The notes: generated by a model not told the origin, from the letters alone. DNA of 12,607 nucleotides from Saprospiraceae bacterium (GCA_013361075.1 JABWAJ010000103.1:1-12607), one strand, 5' to 3'. Numbered from the stretch's first letter, positions 1-6,946 are shown. Made by a program: numbers and translations.

Positions 1-587
1 CTTTAAAAACGCAGCTGACAAGCATCATCCGTCGTGAAATTCGCTCAACGACCAATGGTCCTTCGAGCTTCCTGAACTTCAACCGCCCGGCCCATGTGTG
101 GCTGCGGCTGGTGCGAAGCGGCTCTAATTTCACCGGTTTTACTTCTGTTGATGGCTCAAATTGGGATTTTGCCTTCGCAGCTACGATTTCCATGACCGGA
201 TGTATCTACGCTGGTATTTTTGCGGAAAGCATCAATGTGAATGTGACCACCAATGCCAGCTTCGACAATGTCACCATCATTGGAGGAACACAACCACTTG
301 GTGCAGCTCTGCAACCAGTGTCTGCACTCAATGACCTGAGCATGTCGGTTTACCCGAATCCGGGCAATGGCTACATGACCTTGTCTGTTGCTGGAGCATC
401 GGAACGCAACCTGCAATTGGAAGTGATGGATATGATGGGACGCATTGTACGCAACATAGCTCTGCCGGAAGGCGAGGTGTTCACTTACCCGCTTGATTTG
501 ACCAACGAAGCGACCGGAGTGTATTTCCTCCGCCTGCGTTCGGAAAATGGGGTGGAAAGTGTGCAACGGGTGGTTGTACAGGAATAA
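1..587 (+). CDS. C-terminal part of a secreted T9SS cargo protein (ConA-like fold plus type A sorting domain), 5' truncated
   Basis: The reading frame is open from base 3 to the TAA at 585-587, so 194 residues are visible and the true start lies outside the window; the GTG at 96 is internal. The first ~105 residues contain the pattern WLRLVRSGSNFTGFTSVDG, then YAGIF and a final FDNVTI strand. This is typical of the concanavalin A-like/DUF1349-type modules that end many Bacteroidota extracellular enzymes and adhesins. The last ~82 residues form a type A T9SS sorting domain: VYPNPGNG, a central MDMMGRIV strand, GVYFLRL and a VVVQE end. Such domains direct export across the outer membrane and are removed or anchored at the surface. 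The catalytic or binding part upstream is not visible, so the protein's substrate is unknown. A strong terminator follows at 640-673. Confidence 0.88.
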   Translation, partial: LKTQLTSIIRREIRSTTNGPSSFLNFNRPAHVWLRLVRSGSNFTGFTSVDGSNWDFAFAATISMTGCIYAGIFAESINVNVTTNASFDNVTIIGGTQPLGAALQPVSALNDLSMSVYPNPGNGYMTLSVAGASERNLQLEVMDMMGRIVRNIALPEGEVFTYPLDLTNEATGVYFLRLRSENGVESVQRVVVQE

Positions 588-639
588 GTGAATTTAGAGT
601 TGTTTGTTTTTGAAAAGTAAACAGCACTTTCACCAAATA

Positions 640-673
640 AAAAATCCCGCCGGCGTTTGTCGGCGGGATTTTT
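640..673. terminator. Bidirectional intrinsic terminator between convergent genes
   Basis: Perfect 13-bp stem, 640-652 paired with 661-673, GC-rich core TCCCGCCG, 8-nt loop GCGTTTGT. The arms end in A and T runs, so a U-rich tail follows in either direction. It lies 53 bp after the T9SS gene's stop and 169 bp beyond the stop of the opposing gene, so it can end both transcripts. Confidence 0.9.
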
Positions 674-841
674 GTTTTATGATACAGGCCTTTCCTCTCC
701 AGATCCCCCCTGCATCAAACTCCGTTTGTATCAAACATGATTGTTGCCGGGATATTCAGGATACCATTTCAGGTATGTTAGGACTGCATTGCCGCAAATC
801 TGTTACCATCAATATTTATGGCAGCGCGACAATCAGGACGC

Positions 842-1885
842 TTATTGCTTCACCAATTGTTTGGTACACAACAACTCACTTCCCCGGGTAATGCGCAGCC
901 AGTAACTTGCCGCAGGCAAGCCGTCTGGCAAAGAAAACCCGACATTGATGCGCCCATTTGCCAGTTGAAAAGTTTCCGAAAAAATGAGTTGCTCATGGGC
1001 ATTGTACACAGAAAACAAATAAGCACCAGCTATCGGGATCATCATATCTACCTGGCAATGATTGACAAAAGGGTTGGGGTAGACGTTGATAATTGGCTCC
1101 TCTTTTTTCTTTTTTACAGGCACTCGTTTTGTTCCCGTTTCTCTATAGATTGAGCATACTCCACCTTTGATATGCCGACGTGGATCATTATTATAAGCCA
1201 CAACAACAACTTCCTGCAATTGGTAATGAGAAGGTTTCAAAGCTATTTTAAGGTTTTCAGCCAATACACGATCCTTTTGTAAATTTAAATGCAATGTTTG
1301 GCTCTCATAACCTATACAAGAAATGTCCAGTCTGACTAAGTCCATATCTGTCAGTTCAATAGAGAAAAAACCATCCGGTTCCGTAACAGCCCCCGTATCA
1401 TAATACGCTGAATTGCAGGCATTATTTTTAGCTAAAAATACAGTAGCAAACTCAATGGGATTACCTTTTACATCAGTAACCTGACCTTCAATCCTAATCG
1501 GGGTTTTGCCGGAAAGCAAAGATTGGGGGCTACCTGAAGGGGCCAAGACCAGCTCTGTTTTGGGAGAAGTTGTCCCGGTTTGTGCAGATACGCTACCTGC
1601 CAGTAGAAGTCCTGAAAGCAAGGCACCCATCGCCCTGTAGGAGTTTTGAGGCGGAGGAGGTGGAATCGGAATTTCACGATTCAATTGATCTTCCCGGAAC
1701 CGGCCGCACAGCTTTCCCTGGTGCTGTCGAAAAAGCCGCAATAATTCTGCGTCAGTCATCTCTGTAAAATCGATAACGACCCGCTCGCATTGTGCACAAT
1801 GGCGTCCGGCGCCCTGAGGGGCCATCTCCGCCCAGTCCTGTGAGCACGGGGATGCGACTTGCATTTGCAAAGTTTTGTTTTTCAT
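842..1885 (-). CDS. Cys-rich N-terminal domain / carboxypeptidase-regulatory-like / T9SS-like C-terminal domain protein
   Basis: 347 residues, ATG at 1885. Residues 1-72 form a Cys-rich module (C14, C30, C33, C60; HCAQCERVVIDF, CGRFREDQLNR) that I recognise as a recurrent N-terminal block in Bacteroidota proteins; the Cys spacing suggests metal binding (inference). A proline run (75-79) leads to a hydrophobic segment at about 85-101 ending SVSAQ, which looks like an internal signal or anchor. Residues ~131-200 match the carboxypeptidase-D regulatory-like (CNA-B-like) beta sandwich: IEGQVTDVKGNPIEFATV, then CIGYESQTLHL. After a basic stretch (VPVKKKKEE), residues ~266-347 resemble a T9SS type A sorting domain (INVYPNPF; SYWLRI). 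The module order is odd because the Cys block precedes the export signal. The role is unknown; surface or periplasmic scaffolding is possible. Confidence 0.88.
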   Translation of the reverse strand: MKNKTLQMQVASPCSQDWAEMAPQGAGRHCAQCERVVIDFTEMTDAELLRLFRQHQGKLCGRFREDQLNREIPIPPPPPQNSYRAMGALLSGLLLAGSVSAQTGTTSPKTELVLAPSGSPQSLLSGKTPIRIEGQVTDVKGNPIEFATVFLAKNNACNSAYYDTGAVTEPDGFFSIELTDMDLVRLDISCIGYESQTLHLNLQKDRVLAENLKIALKPSHYQLQEVVVVAYNNDPRRHIKGGVCSIYRETGTKRVPVKKKKEEPIINVYPNPFVNHCQVDMMIPIAGAYLFSVYNAHEQLIFSETFQLANGRINVGFSLPDGLPAASYWLRITRGSELLCTKQLVKQ

Positions 1886-1915
1886 AGCTCTAAAAATTAT
1901 TGAAAGGAATAAAAT

Positions 1916-1930
1916 TTCTTATTATAAGAA
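1916..1930. promoter_or_regulatory. 15-nt perfect dyad in the kdsB/Cys-rich gene gap
   Basis: TTCTTAT-T-ATAAGAA is a perfect palindrome with 7-bp arms around one base. It lies 31 bp upstream of the ATG at 1885, in the 70-bp AT-rich gap after kdsB. It could be an operator or simply AT-rich chance symmetry; no second copy is seen in the window. Confidence 0.3.
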
Positions 1931-1955
1931 CGTCAACCTTTCTAAAACCGCCGCC

Positions 1956-2699
1956 TCAGGACGCCAGAAAAGATTTTGCCTTTTCAATATCCTCCGGCAC
2001 ATCAATTCCCATCGTTTCTTTATCGGTCATGCCCACCGCAATGGGGTAGCCGTTGGCCAGCCAGCGCAGTTGCTCCAGCGATTCAGCCTGTTCGTAGATG
2101 CCGGGAGGCAACGCTGTCACCTGCTGGATGGTTTCGCTCCGAAAGGCGTACAAGCCAATGTGTTTGTAAAAAATTACCCGCCCGAACCAATCGTCCATTG
2201 GAATGCCCCGCAGGTGCGGAATGGGGCTGCGGCTAAAATACATGGCGCAATTGCGTTTGTCCAAGACGACTTTGACAATATTCGGATTAAAAATATCGTC
2301 GGCCTGTTCGATGGGTTTGGCTAAGGTGGAAATATCCGTTAGTCGGCCATCAATCAGCGGTTGCACGGCGGCGTCAATTTGTTCGGGCAGAATAAAGGGC
2401 TCATCGCCCTGAATGTTCACCACAATGTCGTAGCCTTCCACCATTCGCGCCACCTCCGCACAGCGGTCGGTTCCGGTTTGGTGGTCGGTGCGGGTCATCA
2501 TGGCTTTTCCACCAAAACCCAAAACGTGCTGGATAATGCGGTCATCTTCAGTAGCGACGATCACGTCTGTCATGCAGGAAGCCTGAACCGCCTGTGTGTA
2601 AACGCGTTCGACCATTGTCTTTCCGCCGATGTCGGCCAATGGTTTGCCCGGAAACCGGGTTGCGCCGTAGCGCGAAGGAATTATGCCAAGTACTTTCAT
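1956..2699 (-). CDS. kdsB: 3-deoxy-manno-octulosonate cytidylyltransferase (CMP-KDO synthetase)
   Basis: 247 residues, within the family's usual 245-255, start ATG at 2699. It activates KDO with CTP to give CMP-KDO and pyrophosphate in the cytoplasm, the step that commits KDO to lipid A/LPS core assembly. The nucleotide-binding N-terminus is intact (GIIPSRYGATRFPGKPLADI), followed by VIVATEDD, the RTDHQTGTDRCAE segment, the core VNIQGDEPFI motif, HIGLYAFR and ESLEQLRWLANG near the C-terminus. No key motif is missing. The gene is divergent from the LysM gene (91 bp apart) and followed on the same strand, 70 bp on, by the Cys-rich gene; co-transcription is possible but not shown. Its presence indicates a KDO-containing outer membrane. 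Confidence 0.97.
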   Translation of the reverse strand: MKVLGIIPSRYGATRFPGKPLADIGGKTMVERVYTQAVQASCMTDVIVATEDDRIIQHVLGFGGKAMMTRTDHQTGTDRCAEVARMVEGYDIVVNIQGDEPFILPEQIDAAVQPLIDGRLTDISTLAKPIEQADDIFNPNIVKVVLDKRNCAMYFSRSPIPHLRGIPMDDWFGRVIFYKHIGLYAFRSETIQQVTALPPGIYEQAESLEQLRWLANGYPIAVGMTDKETMGIDVPEDIEKAKSFLAS

Positions 2700-2703
2700 T
2701 GCT

Positions 2704-2735
2704 TTTGAAACAAAATGGTTTATTGATTATCTTTG
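2704..2735 (+). promoter_or_regulatory. Bacteroidota-type promoter for the LysM gene
   Basis: TTTG at 2704-2707, a 20-bp spacer, then TATCTTTG at 2728-2735, a perfect fit to the TAnnTTTG -7 element. Transcription would start near 2742, giving a leader of ~49 nt to the ATG at 2791. The leader contains the 12-bp self-complementary run ACGTACGTACGT (2755-2766). Confidence 0.75.
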
Positions 2736-2790
2736 CTGCTGAATAATTTGTTGGACGTACGTACGTTTCCAAAAAAACCGGTCATTTACT

Positions 2791-3654
2791 ATGAGACACA
2801 AACCATGGCCCCTGTTGCTTGCATTGCCGTTATTGCTAACTGCTGCCTCAAATCTAATGGCCACTGGCGACAGTTTGCGCTATTTGTTGCCGAAAGATAC
2901 CATCTTCCTCAGCATTGAAGCGGGCGAAGTCAAATTTTTTGAACACCGCCTCGAAAGGAAACAGACGCTGTATTCCCTTGCCAAGTTTTACGGCCTTTCT
3001 GTCGAGGAGCTTTATTTCTACAATTCCGGCTTAAAAGACAAGCCTATTTCGGTGGGTCAATTCATTCGGGTTCCCATTCCCAACGGCGCTATCAAGCGGT
3101 ACAAGGATAAAAATTTTGCCAAATGGAAGCACGCGCCGATTTATTATACCGTAAAAAAAGGCGATACCATGTTCCGGATCGCCAAAGTTCATTTCAGGAT
3201 GCCGGTAGATACCCTGTTGGCCCGCAATCGCCTGCCCAATTACAATTTGTCGCCAGGTCAGTTGATCCATATTGGCTGGATGGAAACCACAGGCGTACCT
3301 GAAAAACTCCACGAAGGTGGCGATCCCAACTCAAGGCGCAATGCGGCATTGGAATATTTGTATGGTAAAGAAACCAAAAGCAGAAAAATTGCTGAACACC
3401 AGGGCGTAGCCTTCTGGCAGAAAAACAGCCGTGAAGACCTCGATTTGTATGCCCTGCACCGCGTTGCACCTGTCAATTCTATTGTTTCGGTCACTAACCC
3501 GATGAGCAAGCGCACCGTACACGCCAAAGTAGTAGGACGCATCCCCGATTCGGCTTATGGCGACGACGTCATCATCGTTTTGTCGCCTTTAGCCGCCAAA
3601 ATGCTGAATGCCCGCGATCCGCGCTTTTTTGTACGGGTGAAGTATTTGGAGTAG
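2791..3654 (+). CDS. Exported protein with two LysM domains and a C-terminal RlpA-like double-psi beta-barrel
   Basis: 287 residues, ATG at 2791, about 49 nt after the predicted transcription start. Residues 1-24 are a signal peptide (basic RHK, Leu-rich core). LysM 1 spans ~52-96 (KQTLYSLAKFYGLSVEELY...VGQFIRVPIP) and LysM 2 ~117-163 (YTVKKGDTMFRIA...LSPGQLIHIGW); these bind peptidoglycan glycan chains. From ~205 the sequence (ALHRVAPVNSIVSVTN, then DDVIIVLSPLAAKML) matches the double-psi barrel of RlpA-like proteins, some of which are lytic transglycosylases. Catalytic activity cannot be confirmed here. A periplasmic cell-wall remodelling or binding role is inferred. The stop codon TAG (3652-3654) is the first three bases of the adjacent heptamer array. 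Confidence 0.9.
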   Translation: MRHKPWPLLLALPLLLTAASNLMATGDSLRYLLPKDTIFLSIEAGEVKFFEHRLERKQTLYSLAKFYGLSVEELYFYNSGLKDKPISVGQFIRVPIPNGAIKRYKDKNFAKWKHAPIYYTVKKGDTMFRIAKVHFRMPVDTLLARNRLPNYNLSPGQLIHIGWMETTGVPEKLHEGGDPNSRRNAALEYLYGKETKSRKIAEHQGVAFWQKNSREDLDLYALHRVAPVNSIVSVTNPMSKRTVHAKVVGRIPDSAYGDDVIIVLSPLAAKMLNARDPRFFVRVKYLE

Positions 3655-3714
3655 ACGGTGGACGGTAGATGGTAGACGGTAGACGGTAGACGGTAGACGG
3701 TAGACGGTAGACGG
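3652..3714 (+). repeat. Heptamer tandem array, 9 units of TAGACGG type
   Basis: Nine uninterrupted 7-bp units fill 3652-3714. Seven are TAGACGG (unit 1 and units 4-9), one is TGGACGG (unit 2) and one is TAGATGG (unit 3). The first unit supplies the TAG stop of the LysM gene. There are no spacers, so it is not CRISPR. Confidence 0.97.
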
Positions 3715-3716
3715 TC

Positions 3717-3745
3717 GGAAACGTAATTCCATCGGGAAACGTAAT
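3717..3745 (+). repeat. Two 11-bp direct repeats, 18 bp apart
   Basis: GGAAACGTAAT occurs at 3717-3727 and 3735-3745. The pair occupies the spacer between the two opposing heptamer arrays. Confidence 0.85.
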
Positions 3746-3746
3746 C

Positions 3747-3830
3747 CCTACTTTATACTCTCTACCTTCTACTCTCTACCTTCTACTCTCTACCTTCTAC
3801 TCTCTACCTTCTACTCTCTACTCTCGACCC
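3747..3830 (-). repeat. Second heptamer array, opposite orientation, 14-bp higher-order period
   Basis: Twelve 7-bp units, with TCTACCT and TCTACTC alternating through the centre (3761-3816) and degenerate units at both ends. Read on the minus strand the units are AGGTAGA and GAGTAGA, so they share the GTAGA core with the TAGACGG array at 3652-3714 and face it. The two arrays can form a long imperfect hairpin in the gap between convergent genes, possibly serving as a two-way transcription stop (inference). The array ends 6 bp before the stop codon of the 221-aa gene. Confidence 0.95.
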
Positions 3831-3836
3831 TCAAAA

Positions 3837-4502
3837 TTACTTCTCCACACTTCGGTTCACCAATTCCAGGACGGCTAAGGAAAGGAAAAGGGTCTCTTCC
3901 TTGTCATTCAGGTCAGGGCGAACGAGTTCGAAGGCCCGTTGGCTCAGTTCCTTTTTGGCTTCAGGCAGTGGTTTGAGCAGGTTGCCCACTTCGCGGTCTT
4001 CCACCTGTACGGGCAGCAGTTTGTCGTGTGCCCGATTGATACTGGCAACCGGGCGATTGCGGGCATCGTATAAAACACCATTATCTTTCAACGTACCTGC
4101 ATGCTTGAGGTCCACCACCAATTGAATTTCTCCTTTTTTGATGCGGTACACAAATTCGTGGTCCGCTGAACGCGCGTAGAGCACGGCGTTGAGTTTTGCA
4201 GAAGGATAGCGTTTATAGCTGTAGGCAACCAGCGGCTCGTGGTAGATGGTCGTAAAAACGCCTTTTGCTGAAATTCCGCCTTTCTTTTTCAGGGCTGCAT
4301 TGATCTGGCTTTGGGAAAACAGCTCCAGTTCCTCCTTACTGATTGGGAGCAGATCTTTGGTCAAAGGCTCCAAATCGGCTTTCATGGCTTTAATGTCGGC
4401 ATCAATCTGTTTGTCGCTGGGCTGAACAGCGCTAAAGATTTTCATCAGCAACATGCCTACCGAAACAACCGCAATCAGGGAAACAATCAATAAGAAACTC
4501 AT
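3837..4502 (-). CDS. Uncharacterised 221-residue protein with an N-terminal membrane anchor
   Basis: I do not recognise the family. The start is the ATG at 4502; residues ~3-24 are strongly hydrophobic (FLLIVSLIAVVSVGMLLM), giving an uncleaved anchor or signal, and no lipobox Cys is present. The remainder is soluble and charged: a Lys/Asp/Glu-rich segment with a likely helical stretch (~30-70), then alternating beta-like strands (AYSYKRYPSAKLNAVLYAR, EFVYRIKKGEIQLVVDL) and a C-terminal helix. It follows the SH3 lipoprotein gene by 31 bp on the same strand, so the two are probably co-transcribed and may act together at the inner membrane or periplasm. An isolated TACTTTTG box (4520-4527) lies just upstream. 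Codon use and composition look like the neighbours. Confidence 0.82.
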   Translation of the reverse strand: MSFLLIVSLIAVVSVGMLLMKIFSAVQPSDKQIDADIKAMKADLEPLTKDLLPISKEELELFSQSQINAALKKKGGISAKGVFTTIYHEPLVAYSYKRYPSAKLNAVLYARSADHEFVYRIKKGEIQLVVDLKHAGTLKDNGVLYDARNRPVASINRAHDKLLPVQVEDREVGNLLKPLPEAKKELSQRAFELVRPDLNDKEETLFLSLAVLELVNRSVEK

Positions 4503-4519
4503 GCGAAAGAAATTTTAGA

Positions 4520-4527
4520 CAAAAGTA
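4520..4527 (-). promoter_or_regulatory. Isolated -7-like box upstream of the 221-aa gene
   Basis: On the minus strand this reads TACTTTTG, a match to TAnnTTTG, 17 bp before the ATG at 4502. No TTTG-like box is found at the usual spacing, which would fall inside the preceding gene. It may be a weak internal promoter or chance. Confidence 0.3.
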
Positions 4528-4533
4528 GCGCGT

Positions 4534-5754
4534 TCAATTTACACTCCCCGACCCCAGCCCCGTTTTTATCCCGTGGGCGGCCGGTTCTTCAAAATGCAAC
4601 CTTCTTGTACTCAGGGCAATCCGGTCGGCGTCATTCAGGATTTCAAACTTGCTTTCCAAAATAGAATCCAGCTCCTTGATAATTTTTTCCGGTTGCTCCC
4701 AATATTCAACGCCTTCCTGGGTAATATCGTTGATCATTTCTGTTTTCATTCGCAGGATTTCCGACCGAAAGGGGGTATTCATCGTGCAAAGTCGGTTTGC
4801 AGCTGCCAAAAGCTTGAGGTGAATCCCCCTTCCCAACAGGCTGCTGCCGCCATAATCCCAGGTTTGCATGAACCAGGCGGGATAAAAATACTCAATGCTG
4901 TCTTCCGGGAAAACCTGCGTACAGAACTGAAAAAAGGCATCATCTTCCCGCTCTGGTGTCCGGGAAGCTTTTTTCAGCCATTTTTCAAAGTCGACAAACA
5001 GATAATACGCCGTGCCTTCGGCCACCAATTGCGGCTCAAATGCGGGAAGCAGTGGCTTGATCCAAAACAAATCCGGCGGAGGTACAGTGCCGTCTCCTTC
5101 CGGCAAACGCCCGGTTATGCTGTCGCGCAACGCCCTGCCTTTCAAATAGCTTTCAGCCAGTTCGCCCTGGGTCCGGATGGTTTCAAACCCTTCACGCCAC
5201 TGGGTTGCCTGCCCGGACAATGCTTTGCCCAGCAAAGCCTGAAACCGCTTGACGGCAAGCAGGGTTGTGTCCCTTCCAAAGTCAATGGCAGCAGCATACA
5301 CCCATCCTTTAACCTCTCCGGCTTCAACCTTGAGCCAGGGTTCGTACAAGGATTGCCCCTGCACTGTAAGTCGGGTCAAAAAGTCGCTCACCTCATCCAG
5401 ATCAAGCAGCGGCGTTCCTTTTTCAAGCTCTTTCAACACCTTCCCGTTTTCGCCGGGAGAGTCGCGCAGCGGGGTTTGGTCCATTTTGACGGTCAGCGCG
5501 TTTTCAGGGTTGGCGACATCCGATTGCCGGTTATTTTGGCAGGAGCCAAAAGCCAGAAAGCAACAGCAAATCAAACTACTTCGAATTAAAAGGAAAGTTC
5601 GGGCTTCAGTCGCCTGGCAACGAATGCTTTTGAATACACGACCAGTTTCTTTGTATTTTTCGCGTACCCTTAGCGCTCTTTGTAGGAGACTATTTCCCGC
5701 AAAGGGTGCTAAAGTCGCGCGAAGTACGCTGAGGGAGGGGTTTACTTCATTCAT
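4534..5754 (-). CDS. Predicted SH3-domain lipoprotein, start uncertain
   Basis: From the ATG at 5754 it is 406 residues, ending in TGA at 4534-4536. The biologically meaningful part begins near residue 54: a short hydrophobic run (LLIRSSLICCCFLAFGSC) with Cys72 as a plausible lipidation site. An SH3b-like domain follows at ~83-158 (VKMDQTPLRDSPGENGKVL, then WLKVEAGEVKGWVY), and then a helical domain of unknown family. SH3b domains often bind cell-wall or other ligands. I keep 5754 because it is the only ATG near the signal segment, but the 53 residues before it look non-coding: they run through a hairpin repeat (5659-5723) and do not resemble a signal peptide. The real start may be TTG 5574 or a rarer ATT 5586. 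It is co-directional with the 221-aa gene, 31 bp away. Confidence 0.75.
   Translation of the reverse strand: MNEVNPSLSVLRATLAPFAGNSLLQRALRVREKYKETGRVFKSIRCQATEARTFLLIRSSLICCCFLAFGSCQNNRQSDVANPENALTVKMDQTPLRDSPGENGKVLKELEKGTPLLDLDEVSDFLTRLTVQGQSLYEPWLKVEAGEVKGWVYAAAIDFGRDTTLLAVKRFQALLGKALSGQATQWREGFETIRTQGELAESYLKGRALRDSITGRLPEGDGTVPPPDLFWIKPLLPAFEPQLVAEGTAYYLFVDFEKWLKKASRTPEREDDAFFQFCTQVFPEDSIEYFYPAWFMQTWDYGGSSLLGRGIHLKLLAAANRLCTMNTPFRSEILRMKTEMINDITQEGVEYWEQPEKIIKELDSILESKFEILNDADRIALSTRRLHFEEPAAHGIKTGLGSGSVN
5659..5723. repeat. 24-bp imperfect hairpin in the 5' region of the lipoprotein gene
   Basis: 5659-5682 pairs with 5700-5723: 18 Watson-Crick and 3 G-U pairs of 24, with a 17-nt loop. 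Conserved blocks in the arms are TTCGCG, TTAGC and CTTTG. It looks like an intergenic repeat or structured leader rather than protein-coding sequence. Confidence 0.7.
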
Positions 5755-5813
5755 AAGTTCTGTTTTACTATGAGACCAGCGGCTTGTTTTGAGGGAAACC
5801 TTACCTGAAACTA

Positions 5814-5848
5814 CATGAGCCACCTCCAAAATTCAGAGGTGACTCATG
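5814..5848 (-). terminator. Stem-loop after rpoD, possible terminator or leader structure
   Basis: CATGAGCCACCTC (5814-5826) pairs with GAGGTGACTCATG (5836-5848), 12 of 13 positions, 9-nt loop. It lies 35 bp beyond the rpoD stop. There is no U-run after it on the minus strand, so termination there is uncertain; it may instead be a 5' leader hairpin of the lipoprotein transcript. Confidence 0.5.
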
Positions 5849-5866
5849 TTTGATGCTGCCTTTCGG

Positions 5867-5874
5867 CAAATATA
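5867..5874 (-). promoter_or_regulatory. Candidate -7 element for the lipoprotein/221-aa genes
   Basis: On the minus strand this is TATATTTG, a perfect TAnnTTTG, immediately after the rpoD stop. A TTTG occurs upstream at 5889-5892, but only 14 bp away rather than ~19-20, so the match is partial. If used, transcription begins near 5860 and the long leader contains both hairpins (5814-5848 and 5659-5723). Confidence 0.4.
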
Positions 5875-5882
5875 ACTTATGC

Positions 5883-6749
5883 TTAACCCAAATAAGAACG
5901 CAATGCATTCTTATTGTAGGACTTGCGCAAACGTCGAATCGCACGTTCTTTGATCTGGCGGACGCGTTCCCGGGTCAGGCCGTATTGTTCACCAATTTCC
6001 TCGAGGGTAAGAGGTTGTGAGCCATTAAGCCCGTAATACGCCGACAGTACCTGTACTTCACGGGGTGCCAGGATGGACAGTCCCTGTTGTACTTCTTCTT
6101 TGAGCGACTCTTCCATCAGCGTATCGTCAGGGCTGAGGTTGAGGTTGCTGGGAATGACGTCGAGCATGGTAGAGTCGCCTTCTTCTCCGCTGATGGGTGC
6201 ATCAACCGAAAGGTGGCGATTGGTATTTTTCAACATGTTCGACACTTCCTTCGGTGTCATGTCGAGAATTTCAGCCAATTCTTCATTGGTCGGATCGCGT
6301 TCAAACTCCTGCATGAAGGAGATAAAGGCTTCGTTGACCTTGTTGTACGAACCGACTTTATTCAAGGGCAGGCGAACGATGCGTGAATGCTCAACGATAG
6401 CCTGAAGGATGGATTGCCGGATCCACCACACCGCATAGGAAATGAATTTAAATCCTTTCGTTTCGTCAAATCGTTTGGCGGCCTTGATAAGACCGACGTT
6501 ACCTTCGTTGATGAGGTCGCTGAGTGAAAGCCCCTGGTTTTGATATTGTTTGGCAACAGATACCACAAAGCGCAGGTTTGATTTGGTCATGGTTTCCAAA
6601 GCATCCTGGCTGCCTTCACGAATATCGCGCGCCAACTGAGCTTCCTGATCAGCCGACAGCATTGGAATTTTACCAATGTCATTCAGATACTTATCCAGCG
6701 CGAGGCTCTCCCGCGTGGTGATCTTATTGGTAATTTTTAATTGGCGCAT
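5883..6749 (-). CDS. rpoD: Primary RNA polymerase sigma factor (sigma-70, RpoD/SigA type)
   Basis: 288 residues from the ATG at 6749, the length of Bacteroidota primary sigma factors, which lack the long N-terminal region 1.1 of E. coli RpoD. Region 1.2 lies near residues 17-44 (LDKYLNDIGKIPMLSADQE). Region 2 (~58-120) has the core-binding and -10-recognition motifs (LINEGNVGLIKAAKRFDE, FKFISYAVWWIRQSI). Region 3 follows, and region 4 (~225-278) carries the -35 helix-turn-helix (LTLEEIGEQYGLTRERVRQI). The MRQLKI start is the family's usual N-terminus; a TTG two codons upstream is not needed. It directs RNA polymerase to the housekeeping promoters, presumably including the TAnnTTTG sites seen here. 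pnp lies upstream on the same strand with a terminator between them, so rpoD is probably transcribed separately. Confidence 0.97.
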   Translation of the reverse strand: MRQLKITNKITTRESLALDKYLNDIGKIPMLSADQEAQLARDIREGSQDALETMTKSNLRFVVSVAKQYQNQGLSLSDLINEGNVGLIKAAKRFDETKGFKFISYAVWWIRQSILQAIVEHSRIVRLPLNKVGSYNKVNEAFISFMQEFERDPTNEELAEILDMTPKEVSNMLKNTNRHLSVDAPISGEEGDSTMLDVIPSNLNLSPDDTLMEESLKEEVQQGLSILAPREVQVLSAYYGLNGSQPLTLEEIGEQYGLTRERVRQIKERAIRRLRKSYNKNALRSYLG

Positions 6750-6847
6750 ACACAATAGGGATTTTGAGAATCGATGTCAACAAAGTTTTGCTCTTAAAAA
6801 TACACGTTTACATTAAAAAAAAGTTGCCTTAGCGGAATAAAAAATTG

Positions 6848-6863
6848 AAAGTCGGCTGACTTT
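6848..6863 (-). terminator. Small hairpin with U-tract upstream of rpoD
   Basis: Perfect 6-bp stem AAAGTC/GACTTT with a 4-nt loop. On the minus strand it is followed by CAATTTTTTATT. It is a second, weaker stop after the pnp terminator, or part of the rpoD leader. Confidence 0.35.
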
Positions 6864-6909
6864 GAGTTATACAATTAAGTATAGTAAAAGGTTTCCGTCC
6901 TTAAACAAA

Positions 6910-6946
6910 AACGCCTGATCCCTGCAATGTGCTGAGATCAGGCGTT
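6910..6946 (-). terminator. Intrinsic terminator of pnp
   Basis: Perfect 11-bp stem AACGCCTGATC/GATCAGGCGTT with a 15-nt loop, followed on the minus strand by a U-rich tail (GTTTTTGTTTAAGG). It begins 31 bp after the pnp stop. Confidence 0.9.

Noticed and set aside
96..98. GTG as the start of the first gene
   Set aside because: The frame is open without a stop to the window edge, and the upstream residues continue the same domain.
604..891. 95-residue plus-strand open frame after the first gene
   Set aside because: It begins before a strong terminator, runs through its stem and overlaps the end of the opposing gene; its composition is not protein-like.
3652..3830. CRISPR array
   Set aside because: The units are 7 bp, directly adjacent, with no unique spacers, and no cas gene is present.
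6750..6755. TTG start two codons upstream for rpoD
   Set aside because: The ATG at 6749 gives the normal MRQLKI start of Bacteroidota primary sigma factors.
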